Assembly (NCBI RefSeq): GCF_001675285.1 | Contig: NZ_LSGQ01000028.1 | Span: forward strand, 180,437 to 244,436 | Length of the DNA stretch: 64,000 nucleotides | Origin: Elizabethkingia miricola | GTDB taxonomy: Bacteria > Bacteroidota > Bacteroidia > Flavobacteriales > Weeksellaceae | Reading direction: 5' to 3' | Part shown: positions 1-8,496 of the stretch, one piece after another | Layout: every line of letters starts with the position of its first letter | How positions within the stretch are numbered: position 1 is the first letter of the stretch | Notes under the pieces: generated by a model | Told to the model about the DNA's origin: nothing | Databases searched by the model: none | Seen by the model: only the letters and a program-made list of their open reading frames with translations | Position numbers and translations under genes: made by a program

Positions 1-545
1 ATTGTTTCACGATACATGGAATCGATAGTCCATGTACTGCCATTTTCATAAGGAATGTTCATGTTATCTAATGATACTCGTATAGCATTCGTCATTTTAT
101 CGGATGCGTAAGCATACATTTCTTCCGGGAGATAGTGATAAGAAACACCTTCATCACGAACTGCTTTTTGACAGAGAATAACAGTACCTGCAGGATTATT
201 TCTTTGTAATCCTCCTGCGTGTCCAATCATAATATAATTTTCTATTCCCTGTGCAATAAGTATTTCAAATAAATGAGTGCTTGCCGGACCTCCTATACCA
301 AAATTCCCAACAATTGCTATACCATCATATTCATCTTGGAGTATTATAATTTCAGCTGTCCAGAATCGCCCTGAACTAACTTTATAATTAGACTTCACAT
401 ACTCCATAATATATTCTTCATAACAGAAAATAACAGCTTTCGGAGTTTTATTATCCGGGAAAACATCTCTGTCTGCTTCGAAATGATCTTTGGGGGTTAA
501 GATAACCTTCTGAGAAAAATTCTTTGGGAAATTTGGTATTGCCAT
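1..545 (-). CDS. Nucleoside phosphorylase family protein (partial, C-terminus outside window)
   Basis: About 181 codons are visible, reading leftwards from an ATG at 543-545; the C-terminal part lies beyond the left edge. The translation begins MAIPNFPKNF and contains VGNFGIGGPASTHLFEIL followed by MIGHAGGLQ. This matches the PNP/UDP family (purine nucleoside and uridine phosphorylases), in which a Gly-rich loop near the middle binds phosphate and a later loop binds the ribose. These enzymes cleave nucleosides by phosphorolysis for base salvage in the cytoplasm. The exact substrate cannot be told from the fragment. It lies 28 bp upstream of the M48 peptidase gene on the same strand in the left-going direction, so it may be cotranscribed with it. 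Confidence 0.8.
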   Translation of the reverse strand, partial: MAIPNFPKNFSQKVILTPKDHFEADRDVFPDNKTPKAVIFCYEEYIMEYVKSNYKVSSGRFWTAEIIILQDEYDGIAIVGNFGIGGPASTHLFEILIAQGIENYIMIGHAGGLQRNNPAGTVILCQKAVRDEGVSYHYLPEEMYAYASDKMTNAIRVSLDNMNIPYENGSTWTIDSMYRET

Positions 546-573
546 ATTTGATTAAATATTATATGATGAAAAG

Positions 574-2616
574 CTAAGCTTCAATTTCTCCCTGCAAATC
601 CAGTAAATATTTTTTAATTTTAAAATAGCCATCATATAAGCTATTGTAATAAGCATCTATTGCAGTATTTAGTTGGGTAATGTGATCCGACTGATAGGTA
701 TTAAACTCAAAATAAGTCTGGTTATTGTCATTAAATTTAGTTAATGCTTCCAGGTCTTTATCCTCCAAATGTTTACTAAATACTGATTCTTCTTTCAGCT
801 TTCGTATTTCTTCTTTGAAAGTTTTCTGAACTTCCAATAATTTTGAACAATGCACTTTAATAACATCCATTTCCAATGTCTGCGACATAAAATGTATAAA
901 TGGCAGAAACTCATTAAGACTCTTTATATATTGCTCAAACTGTTGTTCGGCTGACAGCAAATCTTTATAGGAATGAATATACTGGTCCTGTCTATTTTCA
1001 TTGCTGGCTTTGTTATAGAAATGCTGATAAACAGACTGATCGTTTTCTTTAATAGAATCACTAATTTCTTTAAGTCTGCCTTCAAGGCGCGGAATAAAGT
1101 TTTTAGCCTCTTTTCTTTCATACTTTTGTCCGTCATAGTCGAAGAGTTTAACTTTAATACTTTTATCAACTATTGATTTCAGGGTATTGATATCTTTCTC
1201 TAAAGCTATTTTCTCATATACTAAAGCGACTTTCTTATCACTATACAATTCTTCAACTGGAGTATTGTTTTCAGCAGTATCATCAATATTAATATCTATT
1301 GGATTGTGATTGGTATAATAGCCGTTAAATATTTTGGGGAAGCTGTAATTCTGATGCTCTTTGCGAAAGAGTTCCAAAAAGCCTTCAGCATTGATTTTCT
1401 CAGCTTTTTTATCCATTCCGTTAATGCTGTATAATTTATTTGTAAGAGCTTCAGCATAACTGTCAAAGTTATTTAACAATGTTTTCGCCAGATCATTATT
1501 AGTATTTACAGAAGGAATATTCTCTTTCTCAATAGCCTGCACACGATCTTTTATAGAGGGGTGCGACGACCATTTATCTTCTATTTCCAACTTAGACAGA
1601 TTGTACTTTTCAGATTCCTCTAATGTGACCAATGGAAGCTGATTAACAACTTTATGGCTGTATTCCTCGGCATAAAAGTCCATTAATAATGTTTGGTCTG
1701 CATACAGATTATCAGTATAATAGGTCTTATTGTGAGCATAAAAGAAGTTGAGCGGTTTTGAGAAAGCCATTTCTGAAAGACTGAGTCTAAGTAATGACTC
1801 TGCTGAAACCCTGGATCCAACAACATGGGCTGCAATAGCATCCGCATTGAATTCCATCTGGCGGCTTAACGATAAATGCTTGGAAAATAACAGGTCAAAT
1901 AATCTGGCTAATATCCATTGTATACCACGGATAAAATAAACAGCTATCATCACAAATAAGTAGAAAATAGCATGAACCCCGGCAAACCCACTTATATTCT
2001 TGAAAAATTTCTCGTTGTTATAGAGCATATCATATAACATTTTCTGTGCCTGATTGGTATAGCTTCCAACTTTCATACTCCTTTGAGAGAAATGACCGAA
2101 TTCATGAGCCAGAATAGATTTCAGTTCGCTTACTGTTGTTGAATTTATAAGTCCCAGACCTATTGTAAGATTTTTCTTTACAGGCAAAAACATACTCCAG
2201 AAACTGGAGTCATAACTTACAAAAGCATTAACATCTGTGGTAAGGAAGACATGCTTAGGTGCCGGTGCTCCAACTTGTTGGTAGGTTTCTTCTATCAGTT
2301 GAAATAGTGCAGGTTCTTTTTCCTTTGTAATTCTAATCTTCTCATAATTGTCTTTAGAGACAGAGAATAAAAACTTGATTAGAAACACAAAAACAATTCC
2401 CCCCATACCAATCATTGCCCCTGCAATAAGAATAGTCCAGAATCCAATTTTAAAACTCTTCAGAAATGAAATAGCTAAAGAGATGACAGCTAATAAAATA
2501 GCCAGAGACACCAGAATCAGGATAAAATAAACGGTAAAAAAGAGAATAATGGAAAATACTGATTTCCGGACTTCTTTTTTATAAGTGTCTGAAATCTGTG
2601 GTAAAGACTGCATCAT
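574..2616 (-). CDS. M48 family membrane metallopeptidase
   Basis: A 680-residue protein with two or more hydrophobic segments in residues 20-85, then a peptidase domain with the zinc motif HEFGH at residues 171-175 (two His ligands and the catalytic Glu). A downstream EFNADAIA segment supplies the usual third Glu ligand of M48 (HtpX/Ste24-like) enzymes. A further hydrophobic stretch around residues 210-235 suggests an integral membrane protease with a cytosol-facing active site, as in HtpX. The C-terminal third (about 450-680) is long, charged and probably coiled coil, with no family I recognise. Such proteases act in membrane protein quality control; the substrate is unknown. It is longer than HtpX (about 290 aa). 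Confidence 0.88.
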   Translation of the reverse strand: MMQSLPQISDTYKKEVRKSVFSIILFFTVYFILILVSLAILLAVISLAISFLKSFKIGFWTILIAGAMIGMGGIVFVFLIKFLFSVSKDNYEKIRITKEKEPALFQLIEETYQQVGAPAPKHVFLTTDVNAFVSYDSSFWSMFLPVKKNLTIGLGLINSTTVSELKSILAHEFGHFSQRSMKVGSYTNQAQKMLYDMLYNNEKFFKNISGFAGVHAIFYLFVMIAVYFIRGIQWILARLFDLLFSKHLSLSRQMEFNADAIAAHVVGSRVSAESLLRLSLSEMAFSKPLNFFYAHNKTYYTDNLYADQTLLMDFYAEEYSHKVVNQLPLVTLEESEKYNLSKLEIEDKWSSHPSIKDRVQAIEKENIPSVNTNNDLAKTLLNNFDSYAEALTNKLYSINGMDKKAEKINAEGFLELFRKEHQNYSFPKIFNGYYTNHNPIDINIDDTAENNTPVEELYSDKKVALVYEKIALEKDINTLKSIVDKSIKVKLFDYDGQKYERKEAKNFIPRLEGRLKEISDSIKENDQSVYQHFYNKASNENRQDQYIHSYKDLLSAEQQFEQYIKSLNEFLPFIHFMSQTLEMDVIKVHCSKLLEVQKTFKEEIRKLKEESVFSKHLEDKDLEALTKFNDNNQTYFEFNTYQSDHITQLNTAIDAYYNSLYDGYFKIKKYLLDLQGEIEA

Positions 2617-2760
2617 ACTTTTAACTTTGCTGTTAAGATAATAATAATTTCAAGAAAAATAAAAAGTAACTACCTCAAAAGTAGATCATTGGACAGCAAT
2701 ATACTCTATGTCAATATATTATTCAAACATTGTTGATATATTTTTAAAATTAGCCATAAA

Positions 2761-2788
2761 AAACTGCATCAATATGTTGATGCAGTTT
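2761..2788 (-). terminator. Bidirectional hairpin terminator
   Basis: A perfect 12-bp stem AAACTGCATCAA / TTGATGCAGTTT with a 4-base loop. It is flanked by T-runs in both directions. It lies between the M48 gene promoter region and the 3' end of the MarR-GNAT gene, and fits termination of the latter. Confidence 0.8.
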
Positions 2789-2828
2789 TTTATATGGTAA
2801 AGTTATAAAAGGGTAGAGGTATTACATT

Positions 2829-3800
2829 TTAGTCCTGACTTTCAGGAAGATTTACCAAATCAAGCGCCATCTGAATATTAGCACGCTCATAAGGACTTGG
2901 ACGCCCAACAATTCTCTTGAAGCCTAATTTTTCATATAAAGTGATGGCGGGTTTCAGGATTGTGTTGCTCTCAAGATAAAGATTTTTAGCTCCGGCATTT
3001 CTTGCCGCATTTATGATAGCTTTCCCGAGTAATAAGCCAATATGTTTTCCCTGTGCTTTTGGAGATACGGCCATTTTTGCCATTTCATAATCATACTCAT
3101 CATCAAACATTTTAATAAGAGCACAAACACCAACAGGCTCACCTTTGTATAATGCAACAAATATTTGCCCACCCTTATCCAAAATATATTCCTCAGGATT
3201 ATCTAAAGCCTTATAATCTGCTTCTTCCATTATAAAATAATTGGAAATCCATTCTTCATTCAGCGCTCTAAAAACTGTTTTATACTTCTTCTCATAAGGA
3301 ATAACCTGTACATCTTTAGCTTCTCTGGCTTTTTTTTGATCCAGAACTCTTTGCAGCAAAGTTCTTTTTTCTAATAGGTATTCCCATTCTTTCACTGCTT
3401 CCCAAAGATTATAATTGGCCTCATTAATCATATTCTCTACAGCTGCATCTATATCTGTATACTGATCCTGAAGCTGAGAGGAAAGAGATTTGCCTTTATT
3501 TGTAAGCCCTACTAAGTTTCTGCGCTTGTCTTCAGTTTTCAAATTTTCACACAAACCCGCCTTTATCATTTCTTTAATTGTCTTAGTTGCAGAAGGTTGG
3601 GAGTGGCCTATATATTCAGCAATTTCTGTAATAGTCAGAGGACCTTCTTCAACCAGTGTATAAAAGGCTGGCAGCCACTTTGCCGAAAAGTCATTTTTAT
3701 AGATTTCATAGATTTTATCTGCATCATCAGCCATTCTTGCAGTTAAAAGACGTAGTCTGCTCCCTAAAGCCATCTTTCCTGTTTTCTCAAATATTTTCAT
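2829..3800 (-). CDS. MarR-type winged-helix / GNAT acetyltransferase fusion protein
   Basis: 323 residues in two domains. Residues about 1-150 form a MarR-like winged helix (EYIGHSQPSATKTIKEMIKAG is the recognition region). Residues about 160-315 form a GNAT N-acetyltransferase with the acetyl-CoA loop in KAQGKHIGLLLGKAI and a C-terminal LYEKLGFKRI element. This fused architecture is a known family in many bacteria. The likely job is acetylation of a small amine or amino-acid-like molecule coupled to transcriptional control, but neither target nor substrate can be read from the sequence. It is monocistronic, with its own terminator at 2761-2788. Confidence 0.88.
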   Translation of the reverse strand: MKIFEKTGKMALGSRLRLLTARMADDADKIYEIYKNDFSAKWLPAFYTLVEEGPLTITEIAEYIGHSQPSATKTIKEMIKAGLCENLKTEDKRRNLVGLTNKGKSLSSQLQDQYTDIDAAVENMINEANYNLWEAVKEWEYLLEKRTLLQRVLDQKKAREAKDVQVIPYEKKYKTVFRALNEEWISNYFIMEEADYKALDNPEEYILDKGGQIFVALYKGEPVGVCALIKMFDDEYDYEMAKMAVSPKAQGKHIGLLLGKAIINAARNAGAKNLYLESNTILKPAITLYEKLGFKRIVGRPSPYERANIQMALDLVNLPESQD

Positions 3801-3963
3801 TTCATTAAAGTATTAAAATAACTAATTATATAACTAGTTATGCAAATGTAAAAAATATTCAAATACCAAAAAATATATTTATTAAAAAATTGTTCTAAAT
3901 AGAGGATAGCTAAGAAAGAAAAGATCTTTACAAAATAAATTCATTTTTGAGTTTATAAATAAC

Positions 3964-3990
3964 AAAAGAGACCAGTTAATGGCCTCTTTT
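3964..3990 (-). terminator. Terminator after the HD-domain gene
   Basis: Stem AAAAGAGACC / GGCCTCTTTT (9 of 10 pairs plus one G-U-type mismatch) with a 7-base loop and T-rich flank. It lies 45 bp downstream of the HD gene in the minus direction. Confidence 0.65.
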
Positions 3991-4034
3991 ATGTTTGTTC
4001 AATATATTATTGATCAAATAATGATCAATAAATA

Positions 4035-4475
4035 TTAATATTTATCCGTTAAATACCGATAATACTTAATGTACTTATTGAATCTTTTCAGATCTCTCTC
4101 TGTAAGCAGCCTTGGCATTCTTTTCAGATCCATATTATCCGTCAGATCATTAATTTTGACGGCTATTGCAAGGGGGCTTGTTTCTATACGTTGAATCAAA
4201 ATGTCATAATCTTCTTCATCATCAGTCTTGGTAATGCATCTTACAGCCTCAACAATATGAGGGGGAAAACCTTCATATGCTAAGTCTGCCAATGTAAAAT
4301 CCGAATCTTCAATAACATCGTGAAGAGCTCCTACAATTTTTTCATCCAGTGTTTTACCCAGATTAGAAACTCTTAAAACATGATCGATATATGGAGCATC
4401 GTACTTGTCTTTTTGCCCTTTATGTGCTTTTACAGCAATTTTAATAGCACGATGCAACTGTTCCTCTTTTGTCAT
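4035..4475 (-). CDS. Small HD-domain phosphohydrolase (RelA/SpoT hydrolase-like)
   Basis: 146 residues, essentially one HD domain. An early His lies in YIDHVLRVSNL, the metal-binding HD pair is in GALHDVIEDSDF, and a later Asp lies in KINDLTDNM. The pattern H...HD...D and the ED after the HD pair resemble the hydrolase half of RelA/SpoT and the stand-alone SAH/MESH1 type enzymes that remove pyrophosphate from (p)ppGpp. No synthetase domain is present. A general nucleotide phosphohydrolase role is equally possible. It is preceded by a short AT-rich gap and followed by its own terminator. Confidence 0.8.
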   Translation of the reverse strand: MTKEEQLHRAIKIAVKAHKGQKDKYDAPYIDHVLRVSNLGKTLDEKIVGALHDVIEDSDFTLADLAYEGFPPHIVEAVRCITKTDDEEDYDILIQRIETSPLAIAVKINDLTDNMDLKRMPRLLTERDLKRFNKYIKYYRYLTDKY

Positions 4476-4536
4476 AAATTATTTAGAAAGTAGAGGGCAA
4501 ATGTAATAAATCGGCTTTTTTTTTGAAAATGAATTT

Positions 4537-4830
4537 TTATTTATTTTCTTTTTTTTCAGGCTGAGGCAATAATCGTGTTTGTGGTGTAGGGGTAAATTTA
4601 TAAGCTGGCTTTTCTTCTTTTTTCAGAATATGATATTTATTCTGTTCTTTAGGCTTAGAGTTCAGAATTTTATATTTGCTGGCAGATGCAGAGTCCACAT
4701 TCTTATAAAAGCTTTTTGATTCCTTTGTCGTAGATGTTTTATTTTTTGAAAGAAGAGAATCGTTCTTTTTTGTTTGTGAAAATACTAAACCTGTTAATAA
4801 GACAGCAGCTGTAATAAAAAACTTTTTCAT
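4537..4830 (-). CDS. Small exported protein of unknown function
   Basis: 97 residues starting at the ATG at 4828-4830 (MKKFFITAAVLLTGLVFSQ). I chose this start over one 12 codons upstream because it begins directly with a Lys-Lys plus hydrophobic signal peptide that ends at FSQ, the usual Bacteroidota signal peptidase I context. The mature part is short, Lys/Ser-rich and ends in a Pro-rich, charged tail (FTPTPQTRLLPQPEKKENK). I recognise no domain. It follows the YdcF-like gene on the same strand with a 76-bp gap, so joint transcription is possible. Confidence 0.6.
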   Translation of the reverse strand: MKKFFITAAVLLTGLVFSQTKKNDSLLSKNKTSTTKESKSFYKNVDSASASKYKILNSKPKEQNKYHILKKEEKPAYKFTPTPQTRLLPQPEKKENK

Positions 4831-4906
4831 AACTTTTGTTTTAGCCAAAATTATAAAAAACAACATTGACTATCTGCACTTTAACTAAGATTAACTTTTG
4901 CCAAAA

Positions 4907-6142
4907 TTACGGATCCAAAGGTTCTGCCGGATTAATTATAAAAGCTTCTGGTGTAGGTTTGTATTCCAACAGTAAGTCGCTGATCCGTTTACCTATGATA
5001 TAAGGAACAGTACCCAGTTCTTTTAAACTGCGCTTGTCCATTGCTTTCTCTACATAATCGATATGGGTTTTGCTGCTGGATACCAGAGACCATTTATCTT
5101 TTGGAAAGCCATAATCCAGTATCATACGTCCTGCATTTCTTACATTAGTTGTTGTATGTCTTGCAAATGGATCAATGATAATTGCAGAGGCAGGAATTCC
5201 TAAAACATCAATCATATAACGCTTCATTTCCACAGCCTCTATATATTGTGTTTTAAAAGGATGAACTCTACCCCCGGAAACGATAATAAATGGTACTAAT
5301 CCTTTTTGATAAGCTCTTAATGCCTGTCTGGATCTAAGTATTCCCAATGGACTTATCTTTTGTCCATAGATTTGCGGACCTGCTCCCAAAATAAGTAAAG
5401 ATGCATATGGATATTTTGAAAAATCAGTTTTCTTTATCCTTTCGAAAGCTTCTTTATTTTCTGTTTTAGTCAAAGGTTCTAACTGAGCTGCATCCCAACG
5501 CTCATTTGACTCCAGCAATCGGATCGCAGATAACAATGTCTGATCGAAAGCTCTCTTTTCTGTATCTGCAGCTACATCAAACCGAACATTTCTCAGCAGT
5601 TCAATGTAATTTTTATCCTTTACATTAAAAGAAATAGAATCTATCTCCGGATAATTAGGTTTTTTACCTGCTCCATAAATATCAATAACATCATTCATCG
5701 CTGTTAAGTCCTGCAACAATGCTTTTTGCAGCATTTCTTTTGGATTCTGGGATTCCTGTTTTTTGTATTTCTCTGATCTGAAGAGTGTATTTTCTATAAA
5801 ATTCAGAAAATTTTTATTTTTCACATATAAATCCTGAAATTTATTATTCAGAACTGTAATTTCAGAATCTTTCCATTTTAGAGCATTAATAAGACAATCT
5901 GTAGTAGGGCAGTCTTTTCCATCATCGAATCTCTTATTTCTATCATTTAGCATTGTTTGTACAGCAGGGTCTTTATATAACTCCTGTACCAAGGAAGGAT
6001 TATTCCGGAATGCATATGTCAAATAATAATTCTTATAAATTTCCCATTCCTGCGGGGATTGAGGTTGCTTTTCCTGAGCAGAAAATGTCTGTAGGGTGAT
6101 GGCTATACTCAATATTGCAACAGTTCGGATTTTTGAGATCAT
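4907..6142 (-). CDS. Exported YdcF/ElyC-like (DUF218) protein
   Basis: 411 residues. An N-terminal signal peptide ends around residue 22 (TLQTFSAQ). The C-terminal half is a DUF218 domain: LILGAGPQIYG, then VPFIIVSGGRVHPF, then a conserved SAIIIDPFARHTTTNVRNA segment. This is the order seen in SanA, ElyC and YdcF. ElyC and SanA act in envelope integrity and peptidoglycan precursor metabolism; YdcF binds S-adenosylmethionine, so biochemical function is not settled for the family. The N-terminal region (25-220) is helical, charged and specific to this subgroup. The family is longer here than the usual 200-270 aa. Confidence 0.82.
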   Translation of the reverse strand: MISKIRTVAILSIAITLQTFSAQEKQPQSPQEWEIYKNYYLTYAFRNNPSLVQELYKDPAVQTMLNDRNKRFDDGKDCPTTDCLINALKWKDSEITVLNNKFQDLYVKNKNFLNFIENTLFRSEKYKKQESQNPKEMLQKALLQDLTAMNDVIDIYGAGKKPNYPEIDSISFNVKDKNYIELLRNVRFDVAADTEKRAFDQTLLSAIRLLESNERWDAAQLEPLTKTENKEAFERIKKTDFSKYPYASLLILGAGPQIYGQKISPLGILRSRQALRAYQKGLVPFIIVSGGRVHPFKTQYIEAVEMKRYMIDVLGIPASAIIIDPFARHTTTNVRNAGRMILDYGFPKDKWSLVSSSKTHIDYVEKAMDKRSLKELGTVPYIIGKRISDLLLEYKPTPEAFIINPAEPLDP

Positions 6143-6351
6143 AAAAACTAAAATTTGTATCCAAAGATAATTATTAAACGTGAATTAAACATTTAGCTAC
6201 TAAAACAATTAATTTTTCACTAATCATTGCTAAGTATTAACAACTTTAAGTTGAAAAAATTGATTAACACTGGGCGACAAGTTATTATATCAATAAGTAA
6301 AACATTAAGGCACAAAGATTTCACCTGATGGTAATTTTTTTACACCATTTA

Positions 6352-6490
6352 GAGCCTGTTTAAATTTTATTGTTAATACTCTTCGACAAGCTCAGAGTGA
6401 CATTGCCTGTCCAAAATAGCTTTCTTTTAGGAGTGTCAGGCTGAGCCTGTCGAAGTCTAATATTTTTTTAATCAAAATTTAAACAGGCTC
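6352..6490. mobile_element. MITE-like element with 17-bp terminal inverted repeats
   Basis: The 139-bp unit starts with GAGCCTGTTTAAATTTT and ends with its exact reverse complement. It is flanked on both sides by TTA (6349-6351 and 6491-6493), a plausible 3-bp target duplication. Inside is a second imperfect inverted repeat: CTTCGACAAGCTCAG at 6381-6395 and CTGAGCCTGTCGAAG at 6441-6455. There is no ORF, so it is non-autonomous. TIRs starting GAG with 3-bp TNA duplications are typical of some IS5-family groups; that assignment is inference. Confidence 0.65.
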
Positions 6491-6651
6491 TTAGACATTA
6501 AGGTAATTAAGCAACGATCATTGCTAAGCATTTACGGCTCTGCGGTTTTAAAAGTAACATAAAGGAAAATGAAACTTTGCGTTTAAAAAAATTGGTCTAT
6601 GGTAATACTGATAATAAAAATGTTGTGCTTTTGTAACTAAAAACAGAAAAA

Positions 6652-6671
6652 CGCCTCACAAAAGTGAGGCG
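6652..6671 (-). terminator. Terminator of the fad operon
   Basis: An 8-bp GC-rich stem CGCCTCAC / GTGAGGCG with a 4-base loop, with a T-run in the minus direction. It lies 30 bp past the acyl-CoA dehydrogenase stop codon. Confidence 0.85.
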
Positions 6672-6700
6672 CTAAAAAAACTATTTGTGATTATTAAATC

Positions 6701-8476
6701 CTAGTATGATCCTTTATTAACGAAGTGTGCAGCAACTTCTTCAGTTAACTTCACTACGTTTGGATGGTTTGTATACTTTGTAAATCTTCTCAGACCTGAA
6801 AGCATCATACGCTGCTCGTCGCCTTCTGCGAAAGAAATAATTCCTTCCTTAGCAGCAACATTAATTTTTTCTACAGCCTTGTATAAGTTTAGTCTTGCCA
6901 TTGCAGCTTCTACGCTCCCTTCAGCAAAATGTTTCTCAGCTCTTAGGATTGCTGATTCTGCCATATAAATCTGATTCAGAATTTCAGAAGCATTTAGTAA
7001 TAAGTGCTGTTGCTTCTCAATCTCAGTCATATATTTTTGAAGTGCAGATCCTGAAACCATTAAGAATACTTTCTTAAGATTATGGATAATTGCTTTTTCT
7101 TCAGACATATAAGCTGAAAAGTCTGGCGTTTCGAATGAAGGAATTCCCATCAATTCTTTTCCTACAGCCATTGCAGGAGAAAGCAAATCTAATTCACCTT
7201 TCATAGCACGCTTAATAAGCATCCCTACAGAAAGAAGACGGTTAATTTCGTTAGTTCCTTCATAGATTCTGGAAATTCTGGAGTCTCTCCAAGCAGCTTC
7301 CATTGGTGTATCTTCAGAGAATCCCATACCTCCGTAAACCTGGATACCTTCATCCGCAGTATGCTGTGCAAGATCAGATACATAAGTTTTAAGGATTGAG
7401 CATTCTACTGCAAATTCTTCTACACCTTTTAGTTCAGCTTGTTGATGATCCAACCCACCTGCTACCAACTCTTCAACTTTATCTTCGATGTCTTTAGCAG
7501 CACGGTAAGTACCAGCCTCACTCACGAAAGTACCAGTTGCCATTTCAGCAATTTTCTTTCTGATTGCTCCAAAAGTAGAGATCGAAACACCGAACTGCTT
7601 TCTTTCGTTAGCATAGTTAACAGAATGATTCATTATACGTCTTTGTGCATCCAGACATGCAGCCGCAAGCTTAATACGCCCAACGTTCAATGCATTTAAG
7701 GCAATTTTGAATCCGTTATTTCTTTCTCCTAATAAGTTCTCTACAGGAACTTTCATATCATTGAAGAATACCTGACGAGTAGAAGAGGCGCGGATACCTA
7801 ATTTGTGCTCTTCTTCACCAAAGGTTAAGCTATCCGGATTTTCTAATTCAGATTTGTTAATAACGAAACCTGTAATATTTTTGTCATCGTCTATTTTTGC
7901 AAATAATGTGAAGGTCTCAGCAAATCCCGCGTTAGAAATCCACATTTTCTGTCCGTTGATGATGTAATGCTTACCATCTTCAGAAAGTTTTGCTTTAGTT
8001 TTCCCTGAGTTAGCATCTGAACCAGCATCTGGCTCAGTAAGGCAGTAAGCACCAAAGTGATTACCCGTTGCCAGATCCGGAAGATATTTTTGTTTTTGCG
8101 CTTCGGTTCCGTAAAGAACTACCGGCAATGTACCAATACCAGTGTGTGCACCATAAGCTGTAGCCAATGAACCTGTAGCTCCTGAAAGATAGTCACAAGC
8201 CATTACTGTTGTTACAAAGCCCATTCCGATACCACCATAAGCTTCAGGAACAGCAATTCCTAAAAAGCCCATCTCACCAATCTTACGCATTACTTCTTCA
8301 GTATATGCATAATCTTTTTTCTCGAAACGTTCTCTGTTTGGAACTACTTCACGATCGATAAATTCCTTAGCGGAATCACGCATCATCTTTTGATCCTCGT
8401 TTAATTCTTCGATACTGAAAATATCTTTTGCTTCAATATCTTTTATTAGGAATTCTCCTCCTTTAATTGTGCTCAT
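6701..8476 (-). CDS. Acyl-CoA dehydrogenase family protein
   Basis: 591 residues. Residues about 30-420 are a standard acyl-CoA dehydrogenase: an N-terminal helical part, the FAD/substrate segment YCLTEPDAGSDANSGKTKA, the WISNAGFAETF beta region, and a C-terminal YGGMGFSEDTPMEAAWRDSRISRIYEGTNEINR. The Glu in YEGTNEI is where the catalytic base of this family lies. An extra C-terminal helical domain of about 160 residues resembles long-chain enzymes such as VLCAD. It does the first, FAD-dependent step of beta-oxidation and passes electrons to ETF (etfBA at 25.6 kb). It is last in the marR-fadB-fadA operon, 20 bp after fadA. Confidence 0.92.
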   Translation of the reverse strand: MSTIKGGEFLIKDIEAKDIFSIEELNEDQKMMRDSAKEFIDREVVPNRERFEKKDYAYTEEVMRKIGEMGFLGIAVPEAYGGIGMGFVTTVMACDYLSGATGSLATAYGAHTGIGTLPVVLYGTEAQKQKYLPDLATGNHFGAYCLTEPDAGSDANSGKTKAKLSEDGKHYIINGQKMWISNAGFAETFTLFAKIDDDKNITGFVINKSELENPDSLTFGEEEHKLGIRASSTRQVFFNDMKVPVENLLGERNNGFKIALNALNVGRIKLAAACLDAQRRIMNHSVNYANERKQFGVSISTFGAIRKKIAEMATGTFVSEAGTYRAAKDIEDKVEELVAGGLDHQQAELKGVEEFAVECSILKTYVSDLAQHTADEGIQVYGGMGFSEDTPMEAAWRDSRISRIYEGTNEINRLLSVGMLIKRAMKGELDLLSPAMAVGKELMGIPSFETPDFSAYMSEEKAIIHNLKKVFLMVSGSALQKYMTEIEKQQHLLLNASEILNQIYMAESAILRAEKHFAEGSVEAAMARLNLYKAVEKINVAAKEGIISFAEGDEQRMMLSGLRRFTKYTNHPNVVKLTEEVAAHFVNKGSY

Positions 8477-8496
8477 ATATATTGTGACTTTTTTAA

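Larger units (their letters stand above)
6143..6700. other. Gene-free interval with inverted-repeat element and relic repeat-like sequence
   Basis: No ORF with coding character was found in these 558 bases. The interval contains the MITE-like element at 6352-6490 and the acyl-CoA dehydrogenase terminator at 6652-6671. The sequence on either side of the element has short related stretches (cattgctaag near 6227 and 6519; acattaagg near 6302 and 6495), which suggests the element sits in older degenerate intergenic repeat material. Confidence 0.6.
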
